From the NCBI GenBank assembly GCA_003290165.1, contig QNQO01000508.1:639790-703789 (forward strand): DNA of 64,000 nt, written 5' to 3'. Both the position numbers and the translations under genes were made by a program. The notes beneath the pieces are model-generated. The model ran no database searches. It had not been told where the DNA came from and saw only the letters and a list, made by a program, of their open reading frames with translations. Origin of the DNA: Berberis thunbergii. Taxonomy: Eukaryota > Streptophyta > Magnoliopsida > Ranunculales > Berberidaceae. This document shows, one piece after another, positions 22,874 through 32,605 of the stretch. Position 1 is the first letter of the stretch; every line of letters starts with the position of its first letter.

Positions 22874-23322
22874 ATCAATAGCACTGAAGAGATCTCTGCT
22901 GGTTTCCTTACATGCACGTCAAAAACCCCATCAAAATGACTCCACACCTTTACCGCCAAATCACCTTCCAGAAATAAGTAATTCAAAGATTCCGTCATCG
23001 GATTAGCGCAACTCCAACATCTTGAGGCAAGGATAAAACCGCATCTGTACAACTCTCCATCCACTGGCACACCTGTACGCAATAATTTCCAAACAAAAAT
23101 CGAAATTCTTGACGAAATAATCTTTTGCCATATTTTTTTATTTAGCTCATTTTTCACCCCTTGATTTGGTAACAATTCATAAGTAGAATCAATGGAGAAA
23201 AGTCCATCTGGATTCAGAACCCAAACGCACCCATCATCGCCGTACTTATTTCCACGCAACCTATTTGCAAAAAAAATTACGTGCCAAGTCTCTAAGGCCT
23301 TGGTTGACCAACTCAATATCAC
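22741..23322 (-). pseudogene. LINE zf-RVT domain (copy 2)
   Basis: A 193-codon frame includes DDGCVWVLNPDGLFSIDS, IWQKIISSRISIFVWKLLR, GVPVDGELYRCGFILASRC, and the cluster CWSCANPMTESLNYLFLEG. In the usual zinc-binding pattern the first two Cys are kept, but the His and the last Cys positions are Tyr and Gly. It continues to the linker LLIWLKRAKMNSQ. It overlaps the RNase H frame in another register, so a frameshift separates them. Confidence 0.85.
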
Positions 23323-24247
23323 CCAAAATAACTTCCCTAACCGTTGGCCAGACTCCAGGATTGATTAAATCCTTTGGCCATCCGAAAGAAGCCACAAGGT
23401 TCCAGTTTTCCTCGAAGAAACTAATATTGCCCCTGCCAATACGCCAGAAAGAATTGCTCAAAGTTATAGATTTATCAAGCACGATCTCCTTGAAAAACGG
23501 GGAGGCCCCACATTTCACAACTTGGCAACTCAATGAAACTCTTGGCAACCGATATTTATTTCTCATAAAAGTAGCCCATAAAGAATCTGAAAACATAAGG
23601 TTCCAAAGTGTCTTAAGTCGAAAAGCCTTCATCACTACTGCCAAATTTCTAACACTCAGCCCTTTTTCCTCTTGTGGCAAACAAATCTTTTCCCATGACA
23701 CCCATTTTTTCTTCAACCTGCCTTCACAATCCCCAAAAGAAATCCGTTAGCAAACCGTTGATTCTTGATAAAACTTTCTTGGGCACACACATGACACTTA
23801 GTATGTAAACTGGGATTGAGCTAAGAACATGCTTAAATAAGATCTGTCTCCCCCCCGACGATAACAGTTTTGCTTTCCATTCTTGGATACGTCGTTGGAT
23901 TTTATCAATCATTTCTTCGAATTAGGAGATATTTGATTTCCCTTGAAAAACTGGGCCTCCCAAGTATGTCAAAGGAAAATCTTTATACTGGAATCCTGTA
24001 AACCTCTTCAAAGCCACAATTCTTTCCACTACCACCTTATCCTCCAACATAAAAGAGTTTTTTCCTTCATTTATTTTATGACTTGAAGCATTACATATCT
24101 TTTTAGAAATTTCATGCACCCCAGAACTAAAGATTTTCTCCTATTTAAAAAACTTAGAGTATCATCTGCATAAAGTAGATGTGAAATAGGACTGCAAGCC
24201 CTAGGCGTATAGTAATACCCTATTTTTCCTCTTCTGAAAGCCACATG
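23323..24247 (-). pseudogene. LINE RT, ADD-bearing half (copy 2)
   Basis: Immediately after the CACTA-1 insertion the minus strand reads SPISHLLYADDTLSFLNRRKS, so the catalytic ADD is kept. Then come INEGKNSFMLEDK, FTGFQYKDFPLTYLGGPVFQGK, KIQRRIQEWKAKLLSSGGRQ and the thumb region, with stops between (frames 24280-24071, 24119-23922, 23912-23724, 23716-23261). Together these are the palm end and thumb of ORF2 RT. Confidence 0.88.
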
Positions 24248-24565
24248 CACTACTACAAATATTAGCTTAGGTAACGCCACTTAGATAGCGCTTTTTTAAA
24301 GAGCTATACAAGTGGGCACTAGGATAGCGCTTATTTGTCTTAAAAAATAAAAAAAACAAAAAAACACTACAATAGCGCTTTTAATTTTTTTTTTTCAGTT
24401 AAGCGCTATCTTAGTTATGTCTTAGATAGCGCTTTAAAAAACGCTATGGGAAAAAACGTTACCAAAGCTACCATAGCGCTTTTAAAGTGCTTGCATAGCG
24501 CTTTCGAAGCGCTATCCTACTTATATTTAGTATAGCGCTTTATCCGTTAAAAAAAAAATTCTTTT
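24248..24565 (+). repeat. CACTA-1 left terminal and subterminal repeats
   Basis: The TIR is followed by about ten copies of TAGCGCT/AGCGCTA words in both orientations between 24270 and 24545. In CACTA elements such subterminal arrays bind the TNPA-type protein. The same word fills the right end. Confidence 0.9.
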
Positions 24566-24633
24566 CTTTCTCTTTCTCTTTTGCTTTATCCTTCCTCTGT
24601 TTTCTTATCTTCTCAAAGCAAACAACACAAGAA

Positions 24634-24992
24634 ATGGGAGGTGGAGCAGTCATGCGAGCAGCAGCGAAGGTTGCGGGGTTCGGAATCAGCGGTGGCCTAC
24701 GATGCGCCACTGTGACTTTCCCAGATCAAGCGGTGTCCGCCGCTGCACGCACCATCACCAGGCCGATTGCGGGGGGCCTCGTGTCGTCAACGGAAGATGG
24801 CAAATCTGGGGTTGTGTTGTCTTCGCAGAATAGGGATGTTGTGGAGGAGGGTTGGGAGTTTGCTGGTGGGGAAGAGGAGATGTTTGCGACGAGGGATTCG
24901 ATTAATCCTGTCAACAGACTTGTGTTCGGAAGTGCACCCAGTATGGAGGAGGCCATGGAGGCCACTTCTGACTTGAAAGAAGTGCTTGAAAA
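24634..24992 (+). pseudogene. Captured exon of an unrecognised plant gene
   Basis: The frame starts ATG at 24634 (MGGGAVMRAAAKVAGFG) and stays open through SVSAAARTITRPIAGGLV-like sequence to SAPSMEEAMEATSDLKEVLEK. It then meets a good splice donor (GTAAGG at 24993) inside the last Lys codon, with the in-frame stop TAA lying in the intron. It looks like the first coding exon of a plant protein; GC content is higher than its surroundings. I do not recognise the function and no downstream exon was found, so it is a truncated capture. It is the first reading frame after the 5' end, so it could provide a start codon for chimeric transcripts. Confidence 0.6.
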
Positions 24993-25623
24993 GTAAGGTT
25001 TTTATTTGAAGTTGTCTCTTTAGAACCGGGTTGGTTAAGCATGCTTTGATTTTGAATGGGTTTTCATTAGTTTGGTTTTGATTTGCCTTTTGTGCCCTAA
25101 TTTTTTGATTTTCTGAAACGAAATTGAATCATGTTTATGTTTACATGGGGTTTGATTGTTTTGGTTTATTTTTATGAAATTGACAATGGACTTTGATTAT
25201 GGTGCTTAAGTTTGTGATTTTTTGTGAAACAGACTTGAACAATTTTGACCTAATGAATTGGGAATTTTGACCTAATGAATTGGGAATCTAATTTACAATG
25301 GGTTTCTTCTTATCAGGTGTTGGAGTTAGCAGGAAAAAAGAGACAACAAGCAATCCAGAATAGTGCTAGGACACATACAATTGGCAGTGTGAAATGACGA
25401 GGAGTTGAGTAAGTTGTTGGGTGCAATCATTGCCAATCTTGCTTCATCGGGCTTTCTTCTTGTCGCTTTTCTTCACTTCACTCAATTTTGTTCACTTCAA
25501 TCTTCCTATCTTTCTAAGAATAGTTTTCATTCATATTTTGAAACAGTGAGTTGATTCGCTCAATAAATGATGACTTAGCCCAGGATTTTAACTCGAGATC
25601 TCATTCCGTCGTCGCTCAATAAA
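24993..25623. other. Intron-like DNA in CACTA-1
   Basis: T-rich sequence after the donor at 24993 with a short local duplication (TTTTGACCTAATGAATTGGG twice near 25235-25285). A possible acceptor, TATCAG, lies at about 25317, but no coding match follows before 25624. Confidence 0.5.
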
Positions 25624-26545
25624 GGTTGGACGGAAAAAGGGGCTCATAAATATGGAAGATTAAATGAACAGTCCTGGTGGGAGAAATGGGGAGAAAACTA
25701 TGATGGAAGAGGAGAAGTCTTGAAATGGTATGCTTAATTTCATCATCTCCAGCTGATTTGCATGGGGTACTAACTTATGGACATGAATCACTATATGAAA
25801 CATGCACATGGAAATTAGAGATTAAGGATGTTGAGTCCTTCCAAAATGATCAATAACTCTCCCAGTGTGTGGCAGTGTTATTGTTTAACGATGTCAACTG
25901 TGCAATGAGTAATGATATGTTGAGACATGGCTAGACACACTTAATGGAGATGTGTAGAGTAGCATATGAGTATTATAATATTTACAATTCTCTTTTTCCA
26001 TGAACATAGTATTGATTTCATAGATCAATCATACAATAAGCATTTCATTAGCGAGAGTTTCTAACATTCATATATCATAGTCTTTCAATATGTTTTGTGA
26101 CTTGAGTAAACAAAAGCATTTAGATCTCTGTGTTCACTTTTGAGTAACTAATGGACAGGCAATGGTTTTTATCAAATATTTACTATGAAGTATTTGTTTC
26201 CCTAGAGCTTTGCTTTTGACTATGTTTCACTTTCAGTCATCTTAAGCACAATTCTTTAATACTTTCACCTGGAAAGACTCCTAATGCCAGTATAGTTTCA
26301 AGTTAAAATTTCTGTTACTTTTTAAATCGAGATGGTAGATTTATAAGAGTTATGCTATGGATAATGAAGGGATATGGGATCTTGCATTTTCCTTTTCTTT
26401 TCTCAGGACAGATAAGTGGGCAGAAACCAAACTGGGAACCAAATGGGGCGACAAGTGGGAAGATAAATTATTTTCTGGCATAGGTTCACGGCAAGGAGAA
26501 ACATGGCATGTATCATCTACTGGTGACCGTATGATACTCCCTTAG
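25624..26545 (+). pseudogene. LESV/ESV1-like starch protein, two captured exons
   Basis: Exon pieces at 25624-25727 (GWTEKGAHKYGRLNEQSWW, then EKWGENYDGRGEVLKW) and 26407-26545 (TDKWAETKLGTKWGDKWED, then GIGSRQGETWHVSS) are joined by an intron with GT at 25728 and AG at 26405-26406. The splice restores the Trp codon in phase. This Trp-rich repeat is characteristic of EARLY STARVATION 1 and its like (LESV), plastid proteins that bind starch glucans and order granule structure. LESV seems the better fit but I cannot separate the two. The homology fails after GDR (MILP then stop), so the C-terminus is lost; the N-terminus and transit peptide are absent. Confidence 0.85.
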
Positions 26546-27452
26546 TCTTAGATTATATTTTGATTCTTAAAAACTGTTTGTCTTTCTGTTTCTTTTTTTT
26601 TTCCTCTGTTTCTCCAAATAGTTAAATTCAAGCCATGCCTCCAGGTTGGCAGAAGAATTATCAGGTACTAGACACCTCAATTGACCAATAATCCAAAACA
26701 TGTGGCAAAAAATAAGTTAACAATTGCAAGAAAACTAGTCAGTACACAAGAATATGGTAAATGACATTTCCTAACTTATTGGTTGAGTTCACTCAGTTCT
26801 CCAATATTATGATGTTTTAAGATGAGCTCCCAATAAGTATATAGTGAGTCTGTGATTTTATAGTTCGCCGATTTATCAGTCAACATTCCTAATCCTGGAG
26901 GTGAAGTGGAGAAACATTAATTGAGAGTATCATTCATTAGATTGCAGCGATTGCACATATTTCCAATTGTTTCCAGCTTTCAGTGTAATCTCATGAAACA
27001 CTAGATTTTCAGATATATGTTACAACTTATCCACACGGTTTAGGTGACCATGCTAGTTTAGATATTAGAGTTTGGTGTTCTATTAACTATATAGAAAAAA
27101 AATGTGTTTTGTATAAATACCATTCATGTCTTTTTCGTTTAGATATTCGCTACCACATTTTATTGCCCAGTCGGGTCTATCTAGAAGGATATGTCTACTG
27201 TGCAATATAATACCTACCTTGTAAAGAAATAGTCCCGTCATGTAGACACAGTCAGTCCTGTACATTATATCTGAAGTACTAGGCAGGAAAAATGGGTTTA
27301 GTCTTCATTGAGTTGGTCTTTCATTTAAAATTAATTCAAAACCTTTGCTAGCTTGACATTTTCAATGAGTTAGGTAAGCTATAATAATATCAAAAATATC
27401 AACTAATTAGTGTTCTATTCTTTGTTCCAAACCTTTTTCTCAAATGACTCAG
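26546..27452. other. Non-coding stretch of CACTA-1, partly germin promoter
   Basis: No coding match. The last part is likely the captured upstream region of the germin-like gene because a TATA box and 5' UTR follow directly. The rest may be remnants of LESV intron or element filler. Confidence 0.4.
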
Positions 27453-27460
27453 TATAAATA
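27453..27460 (+). promoter_or_regulatory. TATA box of the captured germin-like gene
   Basis: TATAAATA lies 90 bases upstream of the ATG at 27550, a normal spacing for a plant promoter with a 50-60-base 5' UTR. It indicates that the gene was captured with its core promoter. Confidence 0.6.
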
Positions 27461-27549
27461 GTGAGCTCTACAAGCTTATCTTTCACAGCTAGAGCTCCTA
27501 CTACTTCAGTTTAGTTATAAAGTACTGAAATTGTGATGAGATAGCTATA

Positions 27550-28241
27550 ATGGTAAACATCATTATGTTATTTGCTCTAATAACCATGGTGTTCACCTAC
27601 TCTCCTACCTTTGCCTTTGATCCAAGTCCCTGCAAGATTTCTGCGTAGCTGACCGTGCCAACTCAGGTACATATCCATTCAGTTTCTGATACATGGAATT
27701 CTTGCATTAAATGTTTGAGAATGTTGTCAGTTCACGTTGGCTAATTTTTGTGTCATTATGGATCTGACGGTAATTTGTTATATATCCTTGATTAAATAGT
27801 GGTTTGTGTTTCTGGTGCATTGCAGTAAAAGTTAACGGCTTTCAAAAACCAAGTGATTTCTCTTTCTCGGGCCTAGACAAGGTTGGAAACATTTCAAAAA
27901 CCACAGGATCTGCTGTGACTCCTGTCAATGTAGCTCATATAGCAGGGCTCAACACTCAAGGAATTTCACTGGCTCGTATTGACTTTGCACCCTATGGGAT
28001 CAACCCTCCACACACGCACCCACGAGGCAGTGAGATCTTGACTGTACTAGAAGGTACTCTCTATGTTGGCTTTGTCACCTCCAACACCGAGAATCGCCTA
28101 ATTACCAAGGTACTTAAGAAGGGAGATGCATTTGTCTTCCCAATAGGCCTCATTCCCTTTCAAGCCAATGTTGGACATGGAAACGCAGTTGCACTCGCTG
28201 CATTGAGCAGTCAGAATCCTGGTACGATCACTATTGTTTAG
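27550..28241 (+). pseudogene. Germin-like protein (cupin), captured and broken
   Basis: Exon 1 (27550-27666) encodes a signal peptide (MVNIIMLFALITMVF) and FAFDPSP, then a one-base loss shifts the frame where germins read LQDFCVAD; a stop follows at once. The intron (GT 27667, AG 27825) is followed by exon 2 (27826-28241) with [20 protein letters not shown]. The two His and the Glu of the metal site are present, but the later His of box C (GLIHFQ in the family) is Pro (GLIPFQ). The exon ends early at TITIV-stop, losing about 40 C-terminal residues. Germins are secreted apoplastic Mn proteins of the cupin fold. This copy cannot make a full enzyme. Confidence 0.92.
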
Positions 28242-28377
28242 TCTGCATCATACTGTATGTACACCACTCACTCCACATATTTGTTTATTTATTCATTTGT
28301 AGAGCTTCTATATTTGTGTGATTTCAGATTCTTAGTGTATATTTTTGGGATCATAAAATTTAATGTGTATTGAACAG

Positions 28378-28481
28378 GTCGTATGATTGCACGTAATGTG
28401 GTTGCCATGGCCACTGGAGATGCACCAGCTGAAGTTGCAACAACCGAGCTGCCTGAGATTTTTAAAACCATTCAAGAAGGG
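28378..28481 (+). pseudogene. CURT1B-like thylakoid protein, captured exon
   Basis: After a splice acceptor (TGAACAG, 28371-28377) the frame reads RMIARNVVAMATGDAPAEVA, then TTELPEIFKTIQEG before a likely donor GTACGA at 28482. The wording matches the region just after the transit peptide of CURVATURE THYLAKOID 1B (also called PSI-P/TMP14), which bends grana margins. The following exons with the two transmembrane helices are missing. Match is from memory of the family and covers only about 34 residues. Confidence 0.72.
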
Positions 28482-28822
28482 GTACGAAATTATCTTTTCA
28501 GCTGGGCTTTGACATTTTGTGGTCCTTGTGGATATTAAGTTGAAGTATTGATATGTATGATATAGTGCAGATGTTTCTTTTATATGTTTATTACTTGATT
28601 ACTATTAACAATCTCTCTAATGGATTAAAGGAATGAAATATAGTTGGACCTTTAGTCATTTACATTTATCTTACTGATACAAAACCCTTTGTGTTTGGCA
28701 GTGGTTTGCACATATATAGTAGCAGTAATAGGTGTGTTCTTGTATTTCAGGTTAAGATTTATATACCGACTTAGTTTGTGTGTGTGTTGTTATACTTATA
28801 CAATGCCATGATGCAATTTCAG

Positions 28823-29016
28823 GTTATGCGAGGATACAATTTGAAGTGGCGGTAGAATCTGAGAAACATTCAGCGGTGCCGCAATGTACAGACAAAGTTA
28901 GGACTGTAGGAGAAGCTGTTGGCCATTTCATTTCGTGGCCAAAAAAGCTGGTGTATATATATGATAGTATATTAACAATTTTGTATGAATGCTTAAATTA
29001 TATTTTGAATGAATGA
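28823..29016 (+). pseudogene. TNP1-like C-terminal exon of CACTA-1
   Basis: After the acceptor ATTTCAG the frame reads GYARIQFEVAVESEKHSAVP and then VRTVGEAVGHFISWPKKLV, stopping at 29014-29016. The VxEAVGxxxxWPxxL signature belongs to the C-terminal domain of plant En/Spm-associated (Ptta/TNP1-type) proteins. This is the only element-encoded coding piece seen in CACTA-1. It is the last exon, just upstream of the right subterminal repeats. Confidence 0.75.
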
Positions 29017-29129
29017 GAAACAGTTAGTTATCATGTTGTGTCTTTATTGATTGATTGAACGTTGTCATTATTATATTAAATATTATATTTAGCCCAGAAA
29101 ATCGGTATCGGAAAAATAGAAAAAACAAA

Positions 29130-29574
29130 TCAAATAACTTAGATAGCGCTCAAATTAGCGCTATCTAAGTTTAACATATATACTACAATAACGCTTCTTT
29201 AAGCGCTATCTAAGAACAATCTAATTACTTCCATAGCGCTTATTTACGCGCTATCTTAGCATATAAACAAATCTAATTTTAAAAAATCATTTAAATTAAA
29301 TAGCGCTTAACAAAGCGCTATTCAAGCTAATTTAAAAAAAAATTAGTTCTTACATAGTGCTTTAGAAGGCGCTATTGAAGTTAATTAAAAAAAAAAAAAC
29401 GCTTAGATAGCGCTTTTTAAAGCGCTATCTAAGCGAAGCGCTATTCAAGTACGCGCCTTGCATAGCGCTTTTTTGAGCGCTATCTAAGCTACCATAGCGG
29501 TAGCTTAGATAGCGCTAAAACGCGCTATCTAAGCCTATTTTTAAGCGCTATGCAAGCCTATATTTGTAGTAGTG
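29130..29574 (-). repeat. CACTA-1 right terminal and subterminal repeats
   Basis: At least fifteen AGCGCTAT/ATAGCGCT words in both orientations lead up to the terminal TIR. The array can fold into many short hairpins. Confidence 0.9.
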
Positions 29575-29577
29575 ATG

Positions 29578-30713
29578 CAATCCACTATTCAAAACCTCGG
29601 AGGCAATGATAAATAATAACGGAGAAAGGGGATCCCATTGCCTTAAACCTCTGGTAGATTTGAAAAATCCTTTGTAGGCTCCCTGTAGAACAACTGAGAA
29701 ACCACAAGAAGCTATACAATTGGAAATAATATGGCAAAATATACTATTGAAACCAAATATCTTGAGTACCGCGAACATAAAATTTCATTCAAGTCGGTCA
29801 TAAGCTTTCTCCATGTCAATCTTCAACACAATCTAAAAACCTTTTTATGGATATCCCTTACCAATTCCTGTGCTAGGCCAAAATTTTCACCAATAAATCT
29901 TCCTCTAACAAAAGGCCCCTGCTCCAGAGAGATCATGTTTGGCAAAACCAATGCCAGTCTATTGCAAAGCATTTTATTGAATATTTTATAAATCACATTG
30001 CAAATGATAATAGGGCCAAAGTCAGAAAAAAAACCTGGATTCTCCTTTTTCGGGATCAAAGCCATAAATTTGCAGAAAAAGCCACCGAAAGAGTCTCTCC
30101 CTCAAAAAACTGTATAGCAGCTTCCCAAATATCAATACTCACCAAATCCCAGCATGTTTGAAAAAAACCAGCAGTGAATCCATCCAGTCTTGGGGAACTA
30201 TTTTTGGGAATATAAAAAACAACTTCTTTGGGAAGACAAAAGGCATCCCCCTGCTATGGAAGACAAAAGGCTATGGAAATGGCATCCCCCTGCATCCACT
30301 ACACAATTTCCTTGGGAAGACAAAAGGCTATGGAAAAACTCATTTGCTTCTACAAGAATTTCTCCCGGGTCCGAAATGGTCCTTCCACCTTCTAAAGTGA
30401 TTTGAGAGACTCTTCTTTTTTGTTTAGACTTAGTGGAAGCAAAAAAATATTTGGTGCAAGCATCCCCCTCTTTGTATTCTTTTTCACCCGACTTCTGGAT
30501 CTAGTAAAGCTCCTATTATTTGAGAGCTAGTCTGTACTCCGCCTGGCATCGACTCAGATTACAACAAACATTAATGTCCCAATTTGCATCAACATTAAGA
30601 CCATTATCGCCAATATTTTCCCAGTCAGCCAAAAGAATAGTTTTCCATTGTTGCATCTAATCCTCTAAAGATCTCGTTCTGCTAAACACATTACCAAAGA
30701 CCGTCTTATTCCA
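29578..30713 (-). pseudogene. LINE RT, N-terminal half (copy 2)
   Basis: Minus strand reads MALIPKKENPGFFSDFGPI, NKMLCNRLALVLPNM, EQGPFVRGRFIGENFGLAQE (30065-29823), then MFAVLKIFGFNS, FKSTRGLRQWDPLSPLLF up to the CACTA-1 border at 29575. A region at 30150-30710 upstream corresponds to the linker from endonuclease to RT and contains a local triplication of GGAAGACAAAAGGC (30231, 30258, 30315). Stops and shifts separate the pieces. Confidence 0.87.
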
Positions 30714-31600
30714 CTAGATAAGGGCCCTTCTCACCATTTTAAGTTTAACATCCATTTTATCTATAGGTCTCATACTACCCATGCCAGACAACCAAATATC
30801 TTTTATCAGAGTTAGAAACCCAGGGTGTGTCATCCACATATTAAGGAAGCGAAATGGAGCAAAACTTGTTCTCGACTGAGTTGGCATGGATGCCAGCAAT
30901 GAAGAGTGATCATAAAAAGTTCTACTGAGATGTTCCACTTTTGGACTAGCCAATAAAGTCAACCAAGCTGAATTAACAAATATTATGTCAAGTCTGGCCC
31001 AAATACGGTCGCTACCTCTCCTATTATTGCACCATGTAAGTCTAGGTCCTGTGAAACCACTGTCTAGTAAACCACAATTTTTGATACAATCTGTGAAATT
31101 AGACATGGTAGCCAAAGACGATTCTACTCCCCCAATTTTCTCTTGCGAAAGTAAATAAGTATTAAAATCCCTGCCAACCATCCATGGTAGATCATTATTA
31201 CAAGCAAAAGTAACCATATTTGACCAAAGTTCCCTTTTCTCTTCAACCGAACATTTAGCATAAACAAAAGAAATTAAAAAAATCTTGAAGCAGAATCTGT
31301 TACCTGACAATGAATGATCTCATCCGACATATCCACAATCAAGAGGTTTAGAGCGGCATGCCAAAAGATCCAAATTTTTCCTCCGACCATGTCATTAGAG
31401 GCAAAACCCGAAAGCTTAAGTTTATTGCCAATCTCCATGTGTCTGGTAGAGTCAATCATAGGTTCAACTATCATGAGAATTCTCACATTGTTTTTTGCAA
31501 CCAAGTTTTTTAACCATTTTCTCGTGGATTTATTACCAACCCCACGAGCAATCCAAAGCAAAAAGTTTTCAATCATCGTAAACGCGGGAGGAAGAAACAC
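30714..31600 (-). pseudogene. LINE AP-type endonuclease (copy 2)
   Basis: Two overlapping frames (31600-31274 and 31310-30714) cover the EEP-fold endonuclease that nicks target DNA. Visible motifs are LLWIARGVGNKSTRKWL, ILMIVEPMID, GRDFNTYLLSQEKIGG, WCNNRRGSDRIWARLD and YDHSSLLA. The Glu of the IxEP block and the final Asp-His are present; the usual GGDFN reads GRDFN. A frameshift near 31290 joins the halves. Confidence 0.87.
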
Positions 31601-32480
31601 CCTTCTTTGTCACCGCCAATTTGACTTTTTGTTTCTTAAGTTCTTCATCCGATAGCGCCCCCAACGCTAAATCCTTGATAACTACAGTCTCCGGCTCTAC
31701 CTCCGAAACCGACTCAGTCTCATTACTATCTTCTATGGTGCTTTCAAAAGTATTAATATTCCTTTTTTTGTTCTTTTTTAGCAAAACACGCCCTTCTTTA
31801 GCCAAGTTAATAGCTTTATCTAGTAACAAGTTCACATCATCATCACTACCTGACAACACCGGTTCCAACTGATTAGCAGCACTCGAATCACCATTCCAAG
31901 GTACGAATTGGCCGTTCGAACTATCGCCCATAGTTGGAGCTTAAACTTTCATAACCTCAGGCATTGCATTATCCTCTGTATGTTCTTTTTGTGGCCTTGA
32001 ATTACTACCTGAAACCTTGAAAAATTCTTGGCCAATGGTCTCATTTTTATTAGGGATAGACTTCCCTATTTAATTGCCTAAAATCTGGGTCCCTGTGATA
32101 AAACCTTCCTGAGTCGCCTTGGATGAAACAAAGCGTGAGTACTCTGTTTTGAAAGCAGCAACCTGCACCTACATCTACCCTGTTTTGGGTGAAACAGAGT
32201 GCGTATGCACTGATTCACTGTCGTGACATCCTGCTACAGATTGAAGACGCTATGAAGTATCGCAATTCTTAAAATGTCTTGGGTATTCTCATTAGAAGAT
32301 TGCATTATTTCCTTGTCGCCTTCTCCAAAATCCTCTTTTGAGTTTTCATCACCAAAAACACCAAACTTGTTGGCCAAACTAATTTTATCGACTTCCCTCC
32401 TGTGATTTCACTTTATCTCCTTCTAGTTCACTTATGATTTCAGCTTCTTGAGAATCTTTCGCCCCACTAGTCCCTATTTT
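31569..32480 (-). pseudogene. LINE ORF1 remnant (copy 2)
   Basis: Open frame 31931-31569 is acidic then lysine-rich (SGSDDDVNLLLDKAINLAKE, LLKKNKKRN) and ends beside the start of ORF2. Upstream, about 32410-32290, a reading frame with ISLANKFGVFGDENSKEDF can be seen between stops. ORF1 of plant L1 elements encodes an RNA-binding protein; no zinc knuckle was found here. The assignment rests on position. Confidence 0.6.
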
Positions 32481-32605
32481 CTCCTTTGTTTCCATATATT
32501 TTTAGTAACCGAGACATACAATTGCTTCTTCACGTTTTGTCCTTGAGTTTCCTTGTATTTTCTTAAATTTTCTTGGCCTTTTCTGAATTCTTGCCTTCCT
32601 TTTCT

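Larger units (their letters stand above)
24248..29574 (+). mobile_element. CACTA-1, Pack-CACTA element with captured gene pieces
   Basis: Ends are perfect short inverted repeats: CACTACTACAAATAT at 24248 and its reverse complement ending at 29574. The 3-bp duplication ATG flanks both sides (24245-24247, 29575-29577), as is usual for CACTA (En/Spm) insertion. Both subterminal regions are packed with AGCGCTAT-type words. Inside are an unknown plant exon, LESV/ESV1 exons, a germin-like gene, a CURT1B exon and a TNP1-like C-terminal exon, all on the plus strand. There is no TNPD/transposase catalytic gene, so movement would need help in trans. It interrupts LINE copy 2. Confidence 0.95.

Noticed and set aside
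24248..24565. AGCGCTAT arrays considered as a CRISPR-like array
   Set aside because: Repeat words are short, occur in both orientations with irregular spacing, and sit at both ends of a CACTA element.
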